Positions 1-5,546 of a DNA stretch of 5,546 nucleotides are shown piece by piece (positions within the stretch are counted from its first letter, which is position 1; the number at the start of each line of letters is the position of its first letter). Position numbers and translations under genes: made by a program. The notes under the pieces are model-generated. The model was given only the letters and a program-made list of their open reading frames with translations, was not told the origin of the DNA and made no database searches. The stretch comes from Gemmobacter sp. (lineage in GTDB: Bacteria > Pseudomonadota > Alphaproteobacteria > Rhodobacterales > Rhodobacteraceae). Where the stretch lies: contig JAUSPL010000371.1 of assembly GCA_030656535.1 (NCBI GenBank), forward strand, positions 1-5,546. Reading direction: 5' to 3'.

Positions 1-119
1 ATATCGACATCGACATCCTTCAACGCCTGCTTTTCGCCGTAATACACCTGCACGCTGCGGGCGGTGATCTTGATGTCGTGGTTGTCCACGGTTCTCTCCA
101 CAATTCGCATGTCGTTCAT
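1..119 (-). CDS. pstB: PstB, phosphate ABC transporter ATP-binding protein (N-terminal fragment)
   Basis: Only the first 39 codons are in the window; the gene runs off the left edge. The translation starts MNDMRIVERTVDNHDIKITA and continues into RSVQVYYGEKQALKDVDVDI. The stretch VQVYYGEKQALKDVDVDI is the usual first beta-strand region of PstB, with the A-loop aromatic (Tyr in YYGEKQAL) that stacks on the ATP adenine. Walker A, the ABC signature and Walker B lie outside the window. PstB is the cytoplasmic ATPase that powers phosphate import through PstC-PstA. The ATG at 119 follows an AAGGA-type ribosome binding site overlapping the pstA stop codon, 11 bases upstream. A second in-frame ATG at 110 is possible but is less well placed. 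Position directly after pstA is the standard pstSCAB order; phoU and phoB often follow in alphaproteobacteria, but that cannot be seen here. Confidence 0.9.
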   Translation of the reverse strand, partial: MNDMRIVERTVDNHDIKITARSVQVYYGEKQALKDVDVD

Positions 120-130
120 GGCTTTGATCC

Positions 131-1483
131 TTACCAGCGGCGCTCGAACCGCCGGCGCAGCACGATGGCGATGATATTCATGACCATCAAGAAGGCCAGC
201 AGCACGATGATCGCACCATTGGACCGTTCAATGAAGGCAGGGTCAGACCGCGAGGCCCAGGAATAGACCTGCACGGGCAGGGCAGATGCAGGATCAAGCA
301 TCCCGCCGTCAAATGGGCCCGCAGGATAGTTGGCAACGAACGCCACCATCCCGATCAGCAACAGCGGGGCTGTTTCCCCCAGCGCCGACGCAAGGCCCAG
401 AATGGTGCCGGTCAGCACGCCGGGCGCCGCAAGAGGCAGCACATGGTGGAACACCATCTGCATCTTTGACGCGCCGATGCCCAGTGCCGCGTCTCGGACC
501 GAAGGCGGCACCGCCCGCAACGCGGCCCGGGTTGCAATGATGATGGTCGGCAATGTCATCAGCGTCAACACCAGTGCCCCCACCAGGGGCGAAGACTGCG
601 GTACCTTGGCAAAGTTGATGAATATCGCCAAACCCAGAATACCATAGACGATAGACGGCACCGCAGCGAGAATCGAGATATTCACCTCGATGATATCGGT
701 GAGAAAATTCTTGGGTGCGAATTCTTCCAGATAGATCGAGGCGGCGACGCCGATTGGCAGCACGAACACCGCCACCAGCAACATCATATAGGCAGACCCG
801 ATGATGGCGATACCCAGACCGGCCGCCTCGGGGCGTTGGTCGGATGCGTCGGGGTTGGTCAAAAAGCGCCAATTGAACGCCACCGAGAGGATGCCCGCCT
901 CGCGCAAGCGGTCTGCCAGATCCAGCTGCGCGACCGAGATGTTTGTATCGACCTGCGCCGTTTCACGTGTCACGCGGCCTTTGAAGTAGCCGTCGATCCG
1001 TCCTGTGCTAAAGCCCGAGAAACTGATGGTCTGGCCCAGCATGGTCGGGTCTGCGATCACCTGATTGCGCAATTGCGCGGGTGTGTCGCGCGAAATGAAC
1101 TCTGCGATCTGTTTGTCGCTGACGCCTTCGGTCGAAATGCCCTGTTGGTCCAGATAGTCCACCAGTGCCTTGTTCAGCAGGCTGGTATAGCCAATGGTGG
1201 TGACCTTCATCATGTCGTCGCGGTTGGTCTGTCCCTTCGGGTCCAGCTTGGCCGCATCCAGCGTCACCGGAAACGTGATGCTGGCCTGACGAAAGGCTGA
1301 CACCCCATCCGAAAAGATCGTTACCAGCATGAAGGCCAGCGTAAGGAGGCTGAACGAGATGGCTGCGATACCATACAGCTTGAACCGGCTTTCGGCGGCG
1401 TTGCGGCGGCGGGTCAGCGCGTCTTGCTGCATCAGCGATCCGTGACGCTTTCGGGGGGCCCCGTTGTGGGTTGCGTCGGTCAT
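131..1483 (-). CDS. pstA: PstA, phosphate ABC transporter permease, long form with N-terminal extension
   Basis: 450 aa inner-membrane permease that pairs with PstC to form the phosphate channel. The C-terminal half is the standard binding-protein-dependent permease domain, with membrane segments near residues 223-252, 265-290, 298-320, 353-375 and 421-443. The EAA loop that docks on PstB is at about 328-350 (DAALGIGASKMQMVFHHVLP). The N-terminus has a basic cytoplasmic leader (1-35), one membrane segment (about 36-58) and a hydrophilic, probably periplasmic, segment of about 160 residues. That matches the extra domain known from alphaproteobacterial PstA (DUF3333 type, from memory). E. coli PstA, at about 300 aa, lacks it. 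The ATG at 1483 overlaps the pstC stop codon in ATGA and is preceded by GGGAG about 8 bases upstream, which suggests translational coupling. The protein ends in an Arg-rich cytoplasmic tail (RRRFERRW). No frame damage is seen. Confidence 0.96.
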   Translation of the reverse strand: MTDATHNGAPRKRHGSLMQQDALTRRRNAAESRFKLYGIAAISFSLLTLAFMLVTIFSDGVSAFRQASITFPVTLDAAKLDPKGQTNRDDMMKVTTIGYTSLLNKALVDYLDQQGISTEGVSDKQIAEFISRDTPAQLRNQVIADPTMLGQTISFSGFSTGRIDGYFKGRVTRETAQVDTNISVAQLDLADRLREAGILSVAFNWRFLTNPDASDQRPEAAGLGIAIIGSAYMMLLVAVFVLPIGVAASIYLEEFAPKNFLTDIIEVNISILAAVPSIVYGILGLAIFINFAKVPQSSPLVGALVLTLMTLPTIIIATRAALRAVPPSVRDAALGIGASKMQMVFHHVLPLAAPGVLTGTILGLASALGETAPLLLIGMVAFVANYPAGPFDGGMLDPASALPVQVYSWASRSDPAFIERSNGAIIVLLAFLMVMNIIAIVLRRRFERRW

Positions 1484-2940
1484 TCGTACTGCTCCCGATA
1501 TTTGCGCACGATGTACAGCGCGAAGATGTTCAACCCCAGCGTGATGACAAACAGCGTCATGCCCAAAGCAAAAGCCACCAGTGTTTCCGGCGAATTGAAT
1601 TCGGTATCCCCCGTCAGCTGGCTGACGATCTTGACGGTGATCGTGGTCATGGCCTCAAAGGGGTTCAGGCCCAGGCGCGCTGCGGCACCGGCACCCATCG
1701 TCACGATCATCGTTTCACCGATTGCACGGCTGGCGGCCAACAACACGGCGCCGACGATCCCGGGCAGCGCCGCAGGTATCACTACCTGCCGCACAGTTTC
1801 CGATTTGGTGGCACCCAGCCCATAAGATCCGTCGCGCATGGATTGCGGCACGGCGTTGATGATGTCATCCGCCAGCGACGAAATGAACGGAATGTTCAGG
1901 ATCCCGATCACAATCCCTGCCGTCATCACCGATGACCCGGAACTGCCCAACCCGGTTGGCTCGGCGATCCAGTCGCGCAGCAAAGGCCCTACCGTCACCA
2001 GCGCGAACAGCCCAAACACCACGGTCGGGATCCCGGCAATCACCTCGATCAACGGCTTGATGATCGCACGCGCACGCGGGCTTGCATATTCCGCCAGATA
2101 AATCGCGGTGAATAGCCCGGTCGGCACTGCCACGATCATCGAAATCAGGCTGATATACAGCGTGCCCCAAAGCAGCGGCAGCAGACCAAGCTGACTGTTG
2201 CCCTGAAAGTTCGGTTGCCATGTCAGGCCAAAAAAGAAGTCAGCGATGGGGTACATCTTGGCAAATCGGAGCGTTTCCGACAGCATCGAGAACACGATGC
2301 CGACCGTCGTCAGGATGGCAATGGTCGATGCCAGCATCAACATGCCCAGCATTACCTTCTCAACGCGATTCCTGGCCCGGAACTCGCCAGTGGTGATGCT
2401 GAGGGCATAGAGAAACGCGCCCCCTGCGACGATAAGCGTCAAAACGGTGCGCCAAAGCGCGCCGGTCGCAACCAACTGGCGGTACTTCTGTGCGGCCTGA
2501 AGCACCTGAGGTGTCACTTCGGCCCCAAGGGCCACCCCGACGCCGGCAAGGCGGTCGCGGATGGACCCGAATTCTGTGCGGATGCTTATGGCTTCATCCG
2601 CGCTGAGTGATCCGGTGGCGACCGCGGTGTCAAGACCGGCGGCGACGCGGCGCACGTCGGCCATCAGAAGGATGCGCTGAGAGTCGTTTTCCATGGTTTC
2701 AGCGGGGAAAAACCCCGAAAGCTGCTGCTCAATGACCAGCGGCTGCGCGATGGCCCACAGAGTCAGCACCAGCAGTCCGGGCAATACACCCATGATCGCG
2801 CCGTGCCAGCCGTGGTAGCCGGGCAAGGAGTGCAGCTTGCGCGCATTGCCCCCGACCGATGCCAGCGCGCGCGCGCGGCACAGAAAAAAGCCTGCCAACC
2901 CGATAACCAGCAGTGAAAGCATAAGGATGAAAATCGACAT
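1480..2940 (-). CDS. pstC: PstC, phosphate ABC transporter permease, long form with N-terminal extension
   Basis: 486 aa inner-membrane permease, partner of PstA. The core permease lies in about residues 196-480, with membrane segments near 196-220, 255-285, 298-320, 337-355 and 454-478. The EAA loop is at about 368-395 (DGSYGLGATKSETVRQVVIP, then AALPGI), followed by SRAIGETMIV, a typical PstC stretch. The first ~195 residues are extra compared with the ~320 aa E. coli protein. They hold membrane segments at about 3-20, 48-66 and 163-181, and a hydrophilic segment at about 67-160 that is probably periplasmic. This resembles the PstC N-terminal domain of alphaproteobacteria (PstC_N type, from memory). 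The ATG at 2940 has a modest GGCAGG ribosome binding site four bases upstream. The gene follows pstS by 80 bases and its stop overlaps pstA by four bases. The product is secure; the exact number and topology of N-terminal membrane segments is inferred by eye. Confidence 0.96.
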   Translation of the reverse strand: MSIFILMLSLLVIGLAGFFLCRARALASVGGNARKLHSLPGYHGWHGAIMGVLPGLLVLTLWAIAQPLVIEQQLSGFFPAETMENDSQRILLMADVRRVAAGLDTAVATGSLSADEAISIRTEFGSIRDRLAGVGVALGAEVTPQVLQAAQKYRQLVATGALWRTVLTLIVAGGAFLYALSITTGEFRARNRVEKVMLGMLMLASTIAILTTVGIVFSMLSETLRFAKMYPIADFFFGLTWQPNFQGNSQLGLLPLLWGTLYISLISMIVAVPTGLFTAIYLAEYASPRARAIIKPLIEVIAGIPTVVFGLFALVTVGPLLRDWIAEPTGLGSSGSSVMTAGIVIGILNIPFISSLADDIINAVPQSMRDGSYGLGATKSETVRQVVIPAALPGIVGAVLLAASRAIGETMIVTMGAGAAARLGLNPFEAMTTITVKIVSQLTGDTEFNSPETLVAFALGMTLFVITLGLNIFALYIVRKYREQYE

Positions 2941-3020
2941 GTGGCCTGCCTGTCCCGGTGTTGCAGACGATCGAAACAGGGCGCCCCGGTTTTGCCAGGA
3001 CGCTCTTGTCGTGGGTCAGA
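2941..3020 (-). other. pstS-pstC intergenic gap with possible weak stem-loop
   Basis: 80 bases separate the pstS stop from the pstC start, while the downstream junctions are tight. On the transcribed strand, GCCCTGT (2976-2982) can pair with ACAGGC (2948-2953), leaving a one-base bulge and a 22-base loop. The right arm abuts or overlaps the modest pstC ribosome binding site (GGCAGG). A further 5-bp stem with one G-U pair (CCTGG with CCGGG) lies just before it. Neither is followed by a T-run, so they are not ordinary terminators. A structure here could lower pstC expression relative to pstS, a pattern known in other pst operons, but the stems are weak and this is inference. Confidence 0.25.
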
Positions 3021-4073
3021 TCAGTTCAGCGGGCCCATCGGGGTGCGGTTCGCAACCATTTCCTGGGTCTTGGCCAGTTCCGGATCTGAAACGAGGCCGT
3101 ATTGTGCAAGCGGTCCGTCGGGGCCAGCCATGTCATCGGACACGAAGAACTCGACGTATTCCTGCAGGCCGGGGATCACGTCAAGGTGTGCCAGCTTGAC
3201 ATAGAAATACAGCGGGCGCGACACAGGGTACGACCCTTCGGCGATGCTTTCGGTCGAAGGCACTACGCCCGACATGGTCCCAACCCGCAGCTTGTCGGTG
3301 TTGTTCTGGTAGAACGACAGACCAAACACACCAACGGCTTGCTTGTCTGCATCCAGACGCGCCAGCGTTTCGGTATAGTCACCGTCGATATCGATCGAGC
3401 GGCCATCGGTGCGCAACTTCATGCACGCGCTAACCGCAGCTTTCTTTTTCGCGGCGTCATCGCCTTCGGCAGCGGCGAGGAACAGGTCATACGCGCCGGA
3501 TTCCTTGCAACCAGCTTCCAGAACCTTCACGTCAAACACTTCGCGGGTGCCGTGCTTGGTGCCCGGAACCAGCAGCAGGATGTCCTGTGCAGGCAGCGCG
3601 TCGTTGAACTGCGCCCACTGGCTGTAGGTGTTGGCAGCGATCGTACCCCCGGTGTTCACCTGAGCCGCCGACGCATTATAGATGTCAGCCGGGGTCAGTG
3701 CGAATTCCGGACCATCAACGGCAGAGGCAAAGACGATGCCGTCATAGCCGAAACGGACTTCCATGACGTCGGACACGCCGTTGGCGGCGCAGGCATCAAG
3801 GTCTTTCTGGGTAATGCGCGAGGACGAGTTGGCGATGTCGACAGTGTTCGGGCCAACGCCTTCACACATCTTGGCACGGCCAGCACCCGATCCTCCACCT
3901 TCTACGACCGGTGCCGGGAAATCAAAGTTCTCACCGAATGCTTCGGCGACAATGGTCGAATAGGGCAGCACAGTGGACGACCCGGTGACCTGCACCTGAT
4001 CGCGCGCAGCGGCGGCGGTGGCGGAAACGGCAGCGAGCGCAAGCGCCGAGACGGTCAGTTTGGCAAAGGACAT
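3021..4073 (-). CDS. pstS: PstS, periplasmic phosphate-binding protein
   Basis: 350 aa secreted receptor that captures phosphate in the periplasm and delivers it to PstC-PstA. A Sec signal peptide is plain: MSFAK, a hydrophobic Ala/Val/Leu core (residues 6-18), then an Ala-rich stretch with likely cleavage after Ala23, just before RDQVQV. Phosphate-site motifs of the family are visible: TGSSTVLPYS at 30-39 and GGGSGAGRAKMCEGVG at 59-74, followed by TVDIANSSSRI (78-87), with GTKHGTREVF at 171-180 and SRPLYFYVK at 285-293 near the C-terminus. Four cysteines (70, 95, 189, 217) could form two disulfides. There is no lipobox Cys, so the protein should be soluble rather than a lipoprotein. The ATG at 4073 has a strong AGGAG site about six bases upstream. 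It is the first gene of the operon, directly behind a Pho-box array, as expected for the most abundant component. Length and reading frame look intact. Confidence 0.96.
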   Translation of the reverse strand: MSFAKLTVSALALAAVSATAAAARDQVQVTGSSTVLPYSTIVAEAFGENFDFPAPVVEGGGSGAGRAKMCEGVGPNTVDIANSSSRITQKDLDACAANGVSDVMEVRFGYDGIVFASAVDGPEFALTPADIYNASAAQVNTGGTIAANTYSQWAQFNDALPAQDILLLVPGTKHGTREVFDVKVLEAGCKESGAYDLFLAAAEGDDAAKKKAAVSACMKLRTDGRSIDIDGDYTETLARLDADKQAVGVFGLSFYQNNTDKLRVGTMSGVVPSTESIAEGSYPVSRPLYFYVKLAHLDVIPGLQEYVEFFVSDDMAGPDGPLAQYGLVSDPELAKTQEMVANRTPMGPLN

Positions 4074-4117
4074 GGATTACTCCTGTTTGGCATCAACGGG
4101 TCTGGTTTGACCTCGCG

Positions 4118-4127
4118 ATTTGACTAA
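4118..4127 (-). promoter_or_regulatory. Possible -10 region of the pstS promoter
   Basis: In PhoB-dependent promoters the -10 lies about 10 bases after the last Pho-box unit. Here the sequence on the pstS strand is TTAGTCAAAT. TTAGTC starts 9 bases after the array but matches TATAAT poorly. TCAAAT starts 13 bases after it and matches at four of six positions. Either would give a leader of roughly 35-45 bases before the pstS start. The exact hexamer cannot be chosen by eye. Confidence 0.3.
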
Positions 4128-4136
4128 CTTCTGTTG

Positions 4137-4176
4137 GTGACGCTTGTGCTTCAGTTTTGTAACAGCCACATGACAT
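4137..4176 (-). promoter_or_regulatory. Pho box array (four 11-base units) upstream of pstS
   Basis: Read on the pstS strand, the units are ATGTCAT (4176-4170), CTGTTAC (4165-4159), CTGAAGC (4154-4148) and GCGTCAC (4143-4137). Each is separated from the next by exactly four bases (GTGG, AAAA, ACAA). The Pho-box consensus is CTGTCAT repeated with 4-base spacers. Unit 1 matches 6/7, unit 2 5/7 (6/7 if a final C is allowed), unit 3 is weak at 3/7, and unit 4 is 4/7 (5/7 if a final C is allowed). The first two units form a convincing PhoB dimer site and the next two keep the period. The array ends about 63 bases before the pstS ATG, so it should replace the -35 element. It predicts PhoB-P activation in low phosphate. 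Confidence 0.78.
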
Positions 4177-4215
4177 TCAGCGAATGCCCCAAAACGCCGG
4201 CTTTGCGCCAGCGGC

Positions 4216-4244
4216 TTGCATTTGCGGGGTGCGGGCGCTAGCAC
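4216..4244 (+). promoter_or_regulatory. Candidate sigma-70-like promoter for pheS
   Basis: TTGCAT (4216-4221) and TAGCAC (4239-4244) are separated by 17 bases. Each keeps the three first or key bases of its consensus (TTG of the -35; T, A and the fifth-position A of the -10). The -10 ends 27 bases before the favoured pheS start. Both hexamers are weak, but alphaproteobacterial housekeeping promoters are often degenerate. No leader peptide, T-box or attenuator was seen between here and pheS. Confidence 0.35.
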
Positions 4245-4260
4245 AGGGCCGCAATCCACC

Positions 4261-4265
4261 GGAGG
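4261..4265 (+). promoter_or_regulatory. pheS ribosome binding site (GGAGG) that favours the second of two tandem ATGs
   Basis: GGAGG is followed by CGC and then ATGATG. The first ATG (4269) would be only three bases from the site, and the second (4272) is six bases away, which is the better spacing. Rhodobacterales PheS proteins recalled from memory start with a single Met followed by an acidic stretch (MDDL- or MDGL-like). This also favours 4272. Confidence 0.7.
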
Positions 4266-4271
4266 CGCATG

Positions 4272-5342
4272 ATGGACGGTCTGGACGATCTACGAGGCAA
4301 GTATCTGAACGGCATCGGCACGGCGGCGACCGAAGCCGCGCTGGAGGATCTGCGCCTTGCCGCCCTTGGCAAGAAGGGTGAGGTGGCAGGCCTGATGCGG
4401 GAACTCGGTCGCATGACGCCCGAGGAACGCCAGACGATGGGACCGGCCCTGAATGCGCTCAAGGACGAAATTGACGCAGCCCTGCGGGCGAAAAAGGCCG
4501 CGCTGGGGGATATGGCGCTGAACGAACGCCTGCGCTCGGAATGGCTTGACGTCACATTGCCAGCCCGCCCGCGCCGGCTGGGGTCCATCCATCCCGTCAG
4601 TCAGGTCATGGAAGAATGCACCGCGCTGTTTGCTGACATGGGGTTTGCGGTCGCCGAAGGCCCGCAAGTGGAAACCGACTGGTACAACTTCGATGCCCTG
4701 AACATTGTGCCCGAACACCCCGCGCGGCAAGAACATGACACGTTCTTCATGCACCGTGCCGAAGGCGACACCCGCCCGCCGCATGTCTTGCGCACGCACA
4801 CAAGTCCCGTCCAGATACGTGCGATGCAGTCCCAAGGGGCACCGATCCGCATCATCGCCCCGGGCCGTGTCTACCGGATGGACATGGACCAGACCCACAC
4901 CCCGATGTTCCATCAGATCGAAGGTCTTGCCATTGACCGGGACATTTCGATGGCCAACCTGAAATGGGTGCTGGAAGAGTTCTTCAGTGCATATTTCGGC
5001 ACCAAGGTAAAAACCCGGTTCCGTGCATCGCACTTTCCCTTCACCGAACCAGGGGCCGAGGTGGACATCCAGTGTTCATGGTCCGGCGGCTCGCTGAAGG
5101 TCGGCGAAGGCGATGGCTGGCTTGAGGTGCTGGGATCGGGCATGGTCCACCCCAGCGTTCTGCGGGCGGGCGGGATTGATCCCGACCAATGGCAGGGCTT
5201 TGCCTTTGGCATGGGGATCGACCGAATGGCGATGCTGAAATACGGCATCCCGGATCTGCGCGCCTTCTTCGAATCCGACCTGCGCTGGCTGCGGCACTAT
5301 GGGTTCTCGGCGCTGGACATGCCGTCCGTACACGCCGGCTGA
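4272..5342 (+). CDS. pheS: PheS, phenylalanyl-tRNA synthetase alpha subunit
   Basis: 356 aa from the ATG at 4272 (357 aa if translation starts at 4269). PheS is the catalytic alpha chain of the cytoplasmic alpha2-beta2 class II enzyme that charges tRNA-Phe with phenylalanine using ATP. The N-terminal ~85 residues form the predicted helical coiled-coil arm that contacts tRNA (rich in Ala, Glu, Lys, Arg; contains LGKKGEVAGLMRELG and MTPEERQTMGPALNALK). The catalytic core follows. Motif 1 lies around 104-115 (GSIHPVSQVMEE), then THTSPVQIR at 175-183, and motif 2 runs over about 193-219 (RIIAPGRVYR, then THTPMFHQIEGL). Motif 3 is GFAFGMGIDRMAML at 309-322, where the Ala of FAFG lines the phenylalanine pocket. 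WLRHYGF near the end is typical of the family. Length is normal. It is divergent from pstS and functionally unrelated to it. Its partner pheT is not the immediate next gene as far as can be seen. Confidence 0.97.
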   Translation: MDGLDDLRGKYLNGIGTAATEAALEDLRLAALGKKGEVAGLMRELGRMTPEERQTMGPALNALKDEIDAALRAKKAALGDMALNERLRSEWLDVTLPARPRRLGSIHPVSQVMEECTALFADMGFAVAEGPQVETDWYNFDALNIVPEHPARQEHDTFFMHRAEGDTRPPHVLRTHTSPVQIRAMQSQGAPIRIIAPGRVYRMDMDQTHTPMFHQIEGLAIDRDISMANLKWVLEEFFSAYFGTKVKTRFRASHFPFTEPGAEVDIQCSWSGGSLKVGEGDGWLEVLGSGMVHPSVLRAGGIDPDQWQGFAFGMGIDRMAMLKYGIPDLRAFFESDLRWLRHYGFSALDMPSVHAG

Positions 5343-5426
5343 CGCGCTTTTCACCCCAAGTCCGGTTTGGGCGACGCGATCGGTGGAGTGCGACGCCCGA
5401 ATCGCAAGCCAGAATCATACATTACT

Positions 5427-5454
5427 CCGGGGCCGGCCATCTAACCGGCGCCGG
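5427..5454. repeat. GC-rich inverted repeat downstream of pheS
   Basis: CCGGGGCCGG (5427-5436) and CCGGCGCCGG (5445-5454) pair at nine of ten positions, with one G-G mismatch and an 8-base loop. It lies 85 bases after the pheS stop. A very stable RNA hairpin is expected, but neither strand has a T-run after it, so it is not a standard intrinsic terminator. It could still protect or end the pheS transcript, or sit in the leader region of the next gene. The rest of the 182-base gap (5343-5524) shows only a smaller stem, TGCGA (5389-5393) with TCGCA (5402-5406), and no tRNA or other RNA gene that I recognise. Confidence 0.5.
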
Positions 5455-5468
5455 CAGCATAAAGAGCG

Positions 5469-5497
5469 TTGCCCCAGCGCCACCCCTTTGCGATAAG
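5469..5497 (+). promoter_or_regulatory. Candidate promoter for the gene starting at 5525
   Basis: TTGCCC (5469-5474) and GATAAG (5492-5497) are separated by exactly 17 bases and match the sigma-70 consensus hexamers at four of six positions each. The -10 ends 27 bases before the ATG at 5525, leaving room for a short leader that carries the ribosome binding site. This suggests that the next gene has its own promoter and is not only read through from pheS. The match is by eye and modest. Confidence 0.35.
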
Positions 5498-5524
5498 CAC
5501 CTACCAAAAGACAGGAGGCCACCG

Positions 5525-5546
5525 ATGCCCTTTCGCCAGCGCCATA
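5525..5546 (+). CDS. Start of an unidentified gene, cut by the right edge
   Basis: An ATG at 5525 follows a strong ribosome binding site, AGGAGG at 5513-5518, with six bases between. The visible peptide is MPFRQRH and the frame is open to the end of the window. Seven residues cannot identify a product. It does not begin like PheT, which normally starts MKFTxSWL-like, so this is probably a separate gene placed after pheS. The call as a coding start rests on the ribosome binding site and a possible upstream promoter. Confidence 0.55.

Noticed and set aside
1..18. Short tandem GACATC repeats at the left edge
   Set aside because: They encode the DVDVD stretch of the normal PstB N-terminus. Repeat length is too small to mean more.
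309..872. 187-codon minus-strand frame inside pstA
   Set aside because: It is an alternate frame of the same strand within the PstA permease core. The Arg/Gly-rich product is a typical frame-shifted shadow.
2215..2610. 131-codon plus-strand frame opposite pstC
   Set aside because: It has no recognisable protein and is fully contained within pstC, which is intact.
2865..2877. Alternating GC run
   Set aside because: It is short, lies inside the pstC coding frame where it encodes part of RARALA, and is expected from codon bias in a GC-rich genome.
3102..4127. 341-codon open frame on the plus strand
   Set aside because: It lies opposite pstS, which has a clear signal peptide and phosphate-binding motifs. 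The plus-strand translation shows no recognisable domain, and long antisense frames are common in GC-rich genes.
4290..5033. 247-codon open frame on the minus strand
   Set aside because: It lies opposite pheS, whose class II synthetase motifs fix the real frame. No ribosome binding site or family resemblance is evident.
5343..5524. Possible tRNA or small RNA gene in the gap after pheS
   Set aside because: Both strands were checked for a cloverleaf. There is no D-arm, anticodon-arm and T-arm combination and no GGTTCGAATCC-type T loop. The stems present are isolated hairpins.
1..5546. Search for CRISPR repeats, insertion sequences, attachment sites or an unknown defence or mobile system
   Set aside because: No spaced repeats, transposase-like frames or terminal inverted repeats were found. 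All long genes belong to well-known core functions with uniform base composition.

Overview
The window comes from a GC-rich alphaproteobacterium, most likely a member of the Rhodobacteraceae (Roseobacter or Rhodobacter relatives). The evidence is the high-GC codon usage, the PheS protein, which reads like the Rhodobacterales form over nearly its whole length, and the enlarged alphaproteobacterial-type PstC and PstA permeases. No search could be run, so the taxon is an inference from remembered family sequences.

Layout: positions 1-4073 hold a high-affinity phosphate transport operon on the minus strand, transcribed pstS -> pstC -> pstA -> pstB. pstB is cut by the left edge of the window. PstS (3021-4073) is the periplasmic phosphate receptor. 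PstC (1480-2940) and PstA (131-1483) form the inner-membrane channel, and PstB (from 119 leftwards) is the ATPase. pstC and pstA overlap by 4 bases (ATGA). pstA and pstB are 11 bases apart, and the pstA stop codon lies inside the pstB ribosome binding site. pstS is separated from pstC by 80 bases.

The divergent gap 4074-4268 separates pstS from pheS, the phenylalanyl-tRNA synthetase alpha subunit (plus strand, start 4272, stop ending at 5342). The gap holds a good Pho-box array on the pstS strand (4137-4176): four 7-base units spaced every 11 bases. This predicts PhoB-activated, phosphate-starvation expression of the transporter. A separate weak sigma-70-like promoter can be proposed for pheS.

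After pheS comes a 182-base gap (5343-5524) with one strong GC-rich inverted repeat, a candidate promoter and a strong ribosome binding site. It leads to the first seven codons of another plus-strand gene (5525 onward). That start does not look like pheT.

I see no mobile element, CRISPR array, RNA gene or unknown defence-type system. This is ordinary core-genome content. The points most worth a second look are the four-unit Pho box, the paired N-terminal enlargements of both Pst permeases, and the hairpins in the intergenic gaps.
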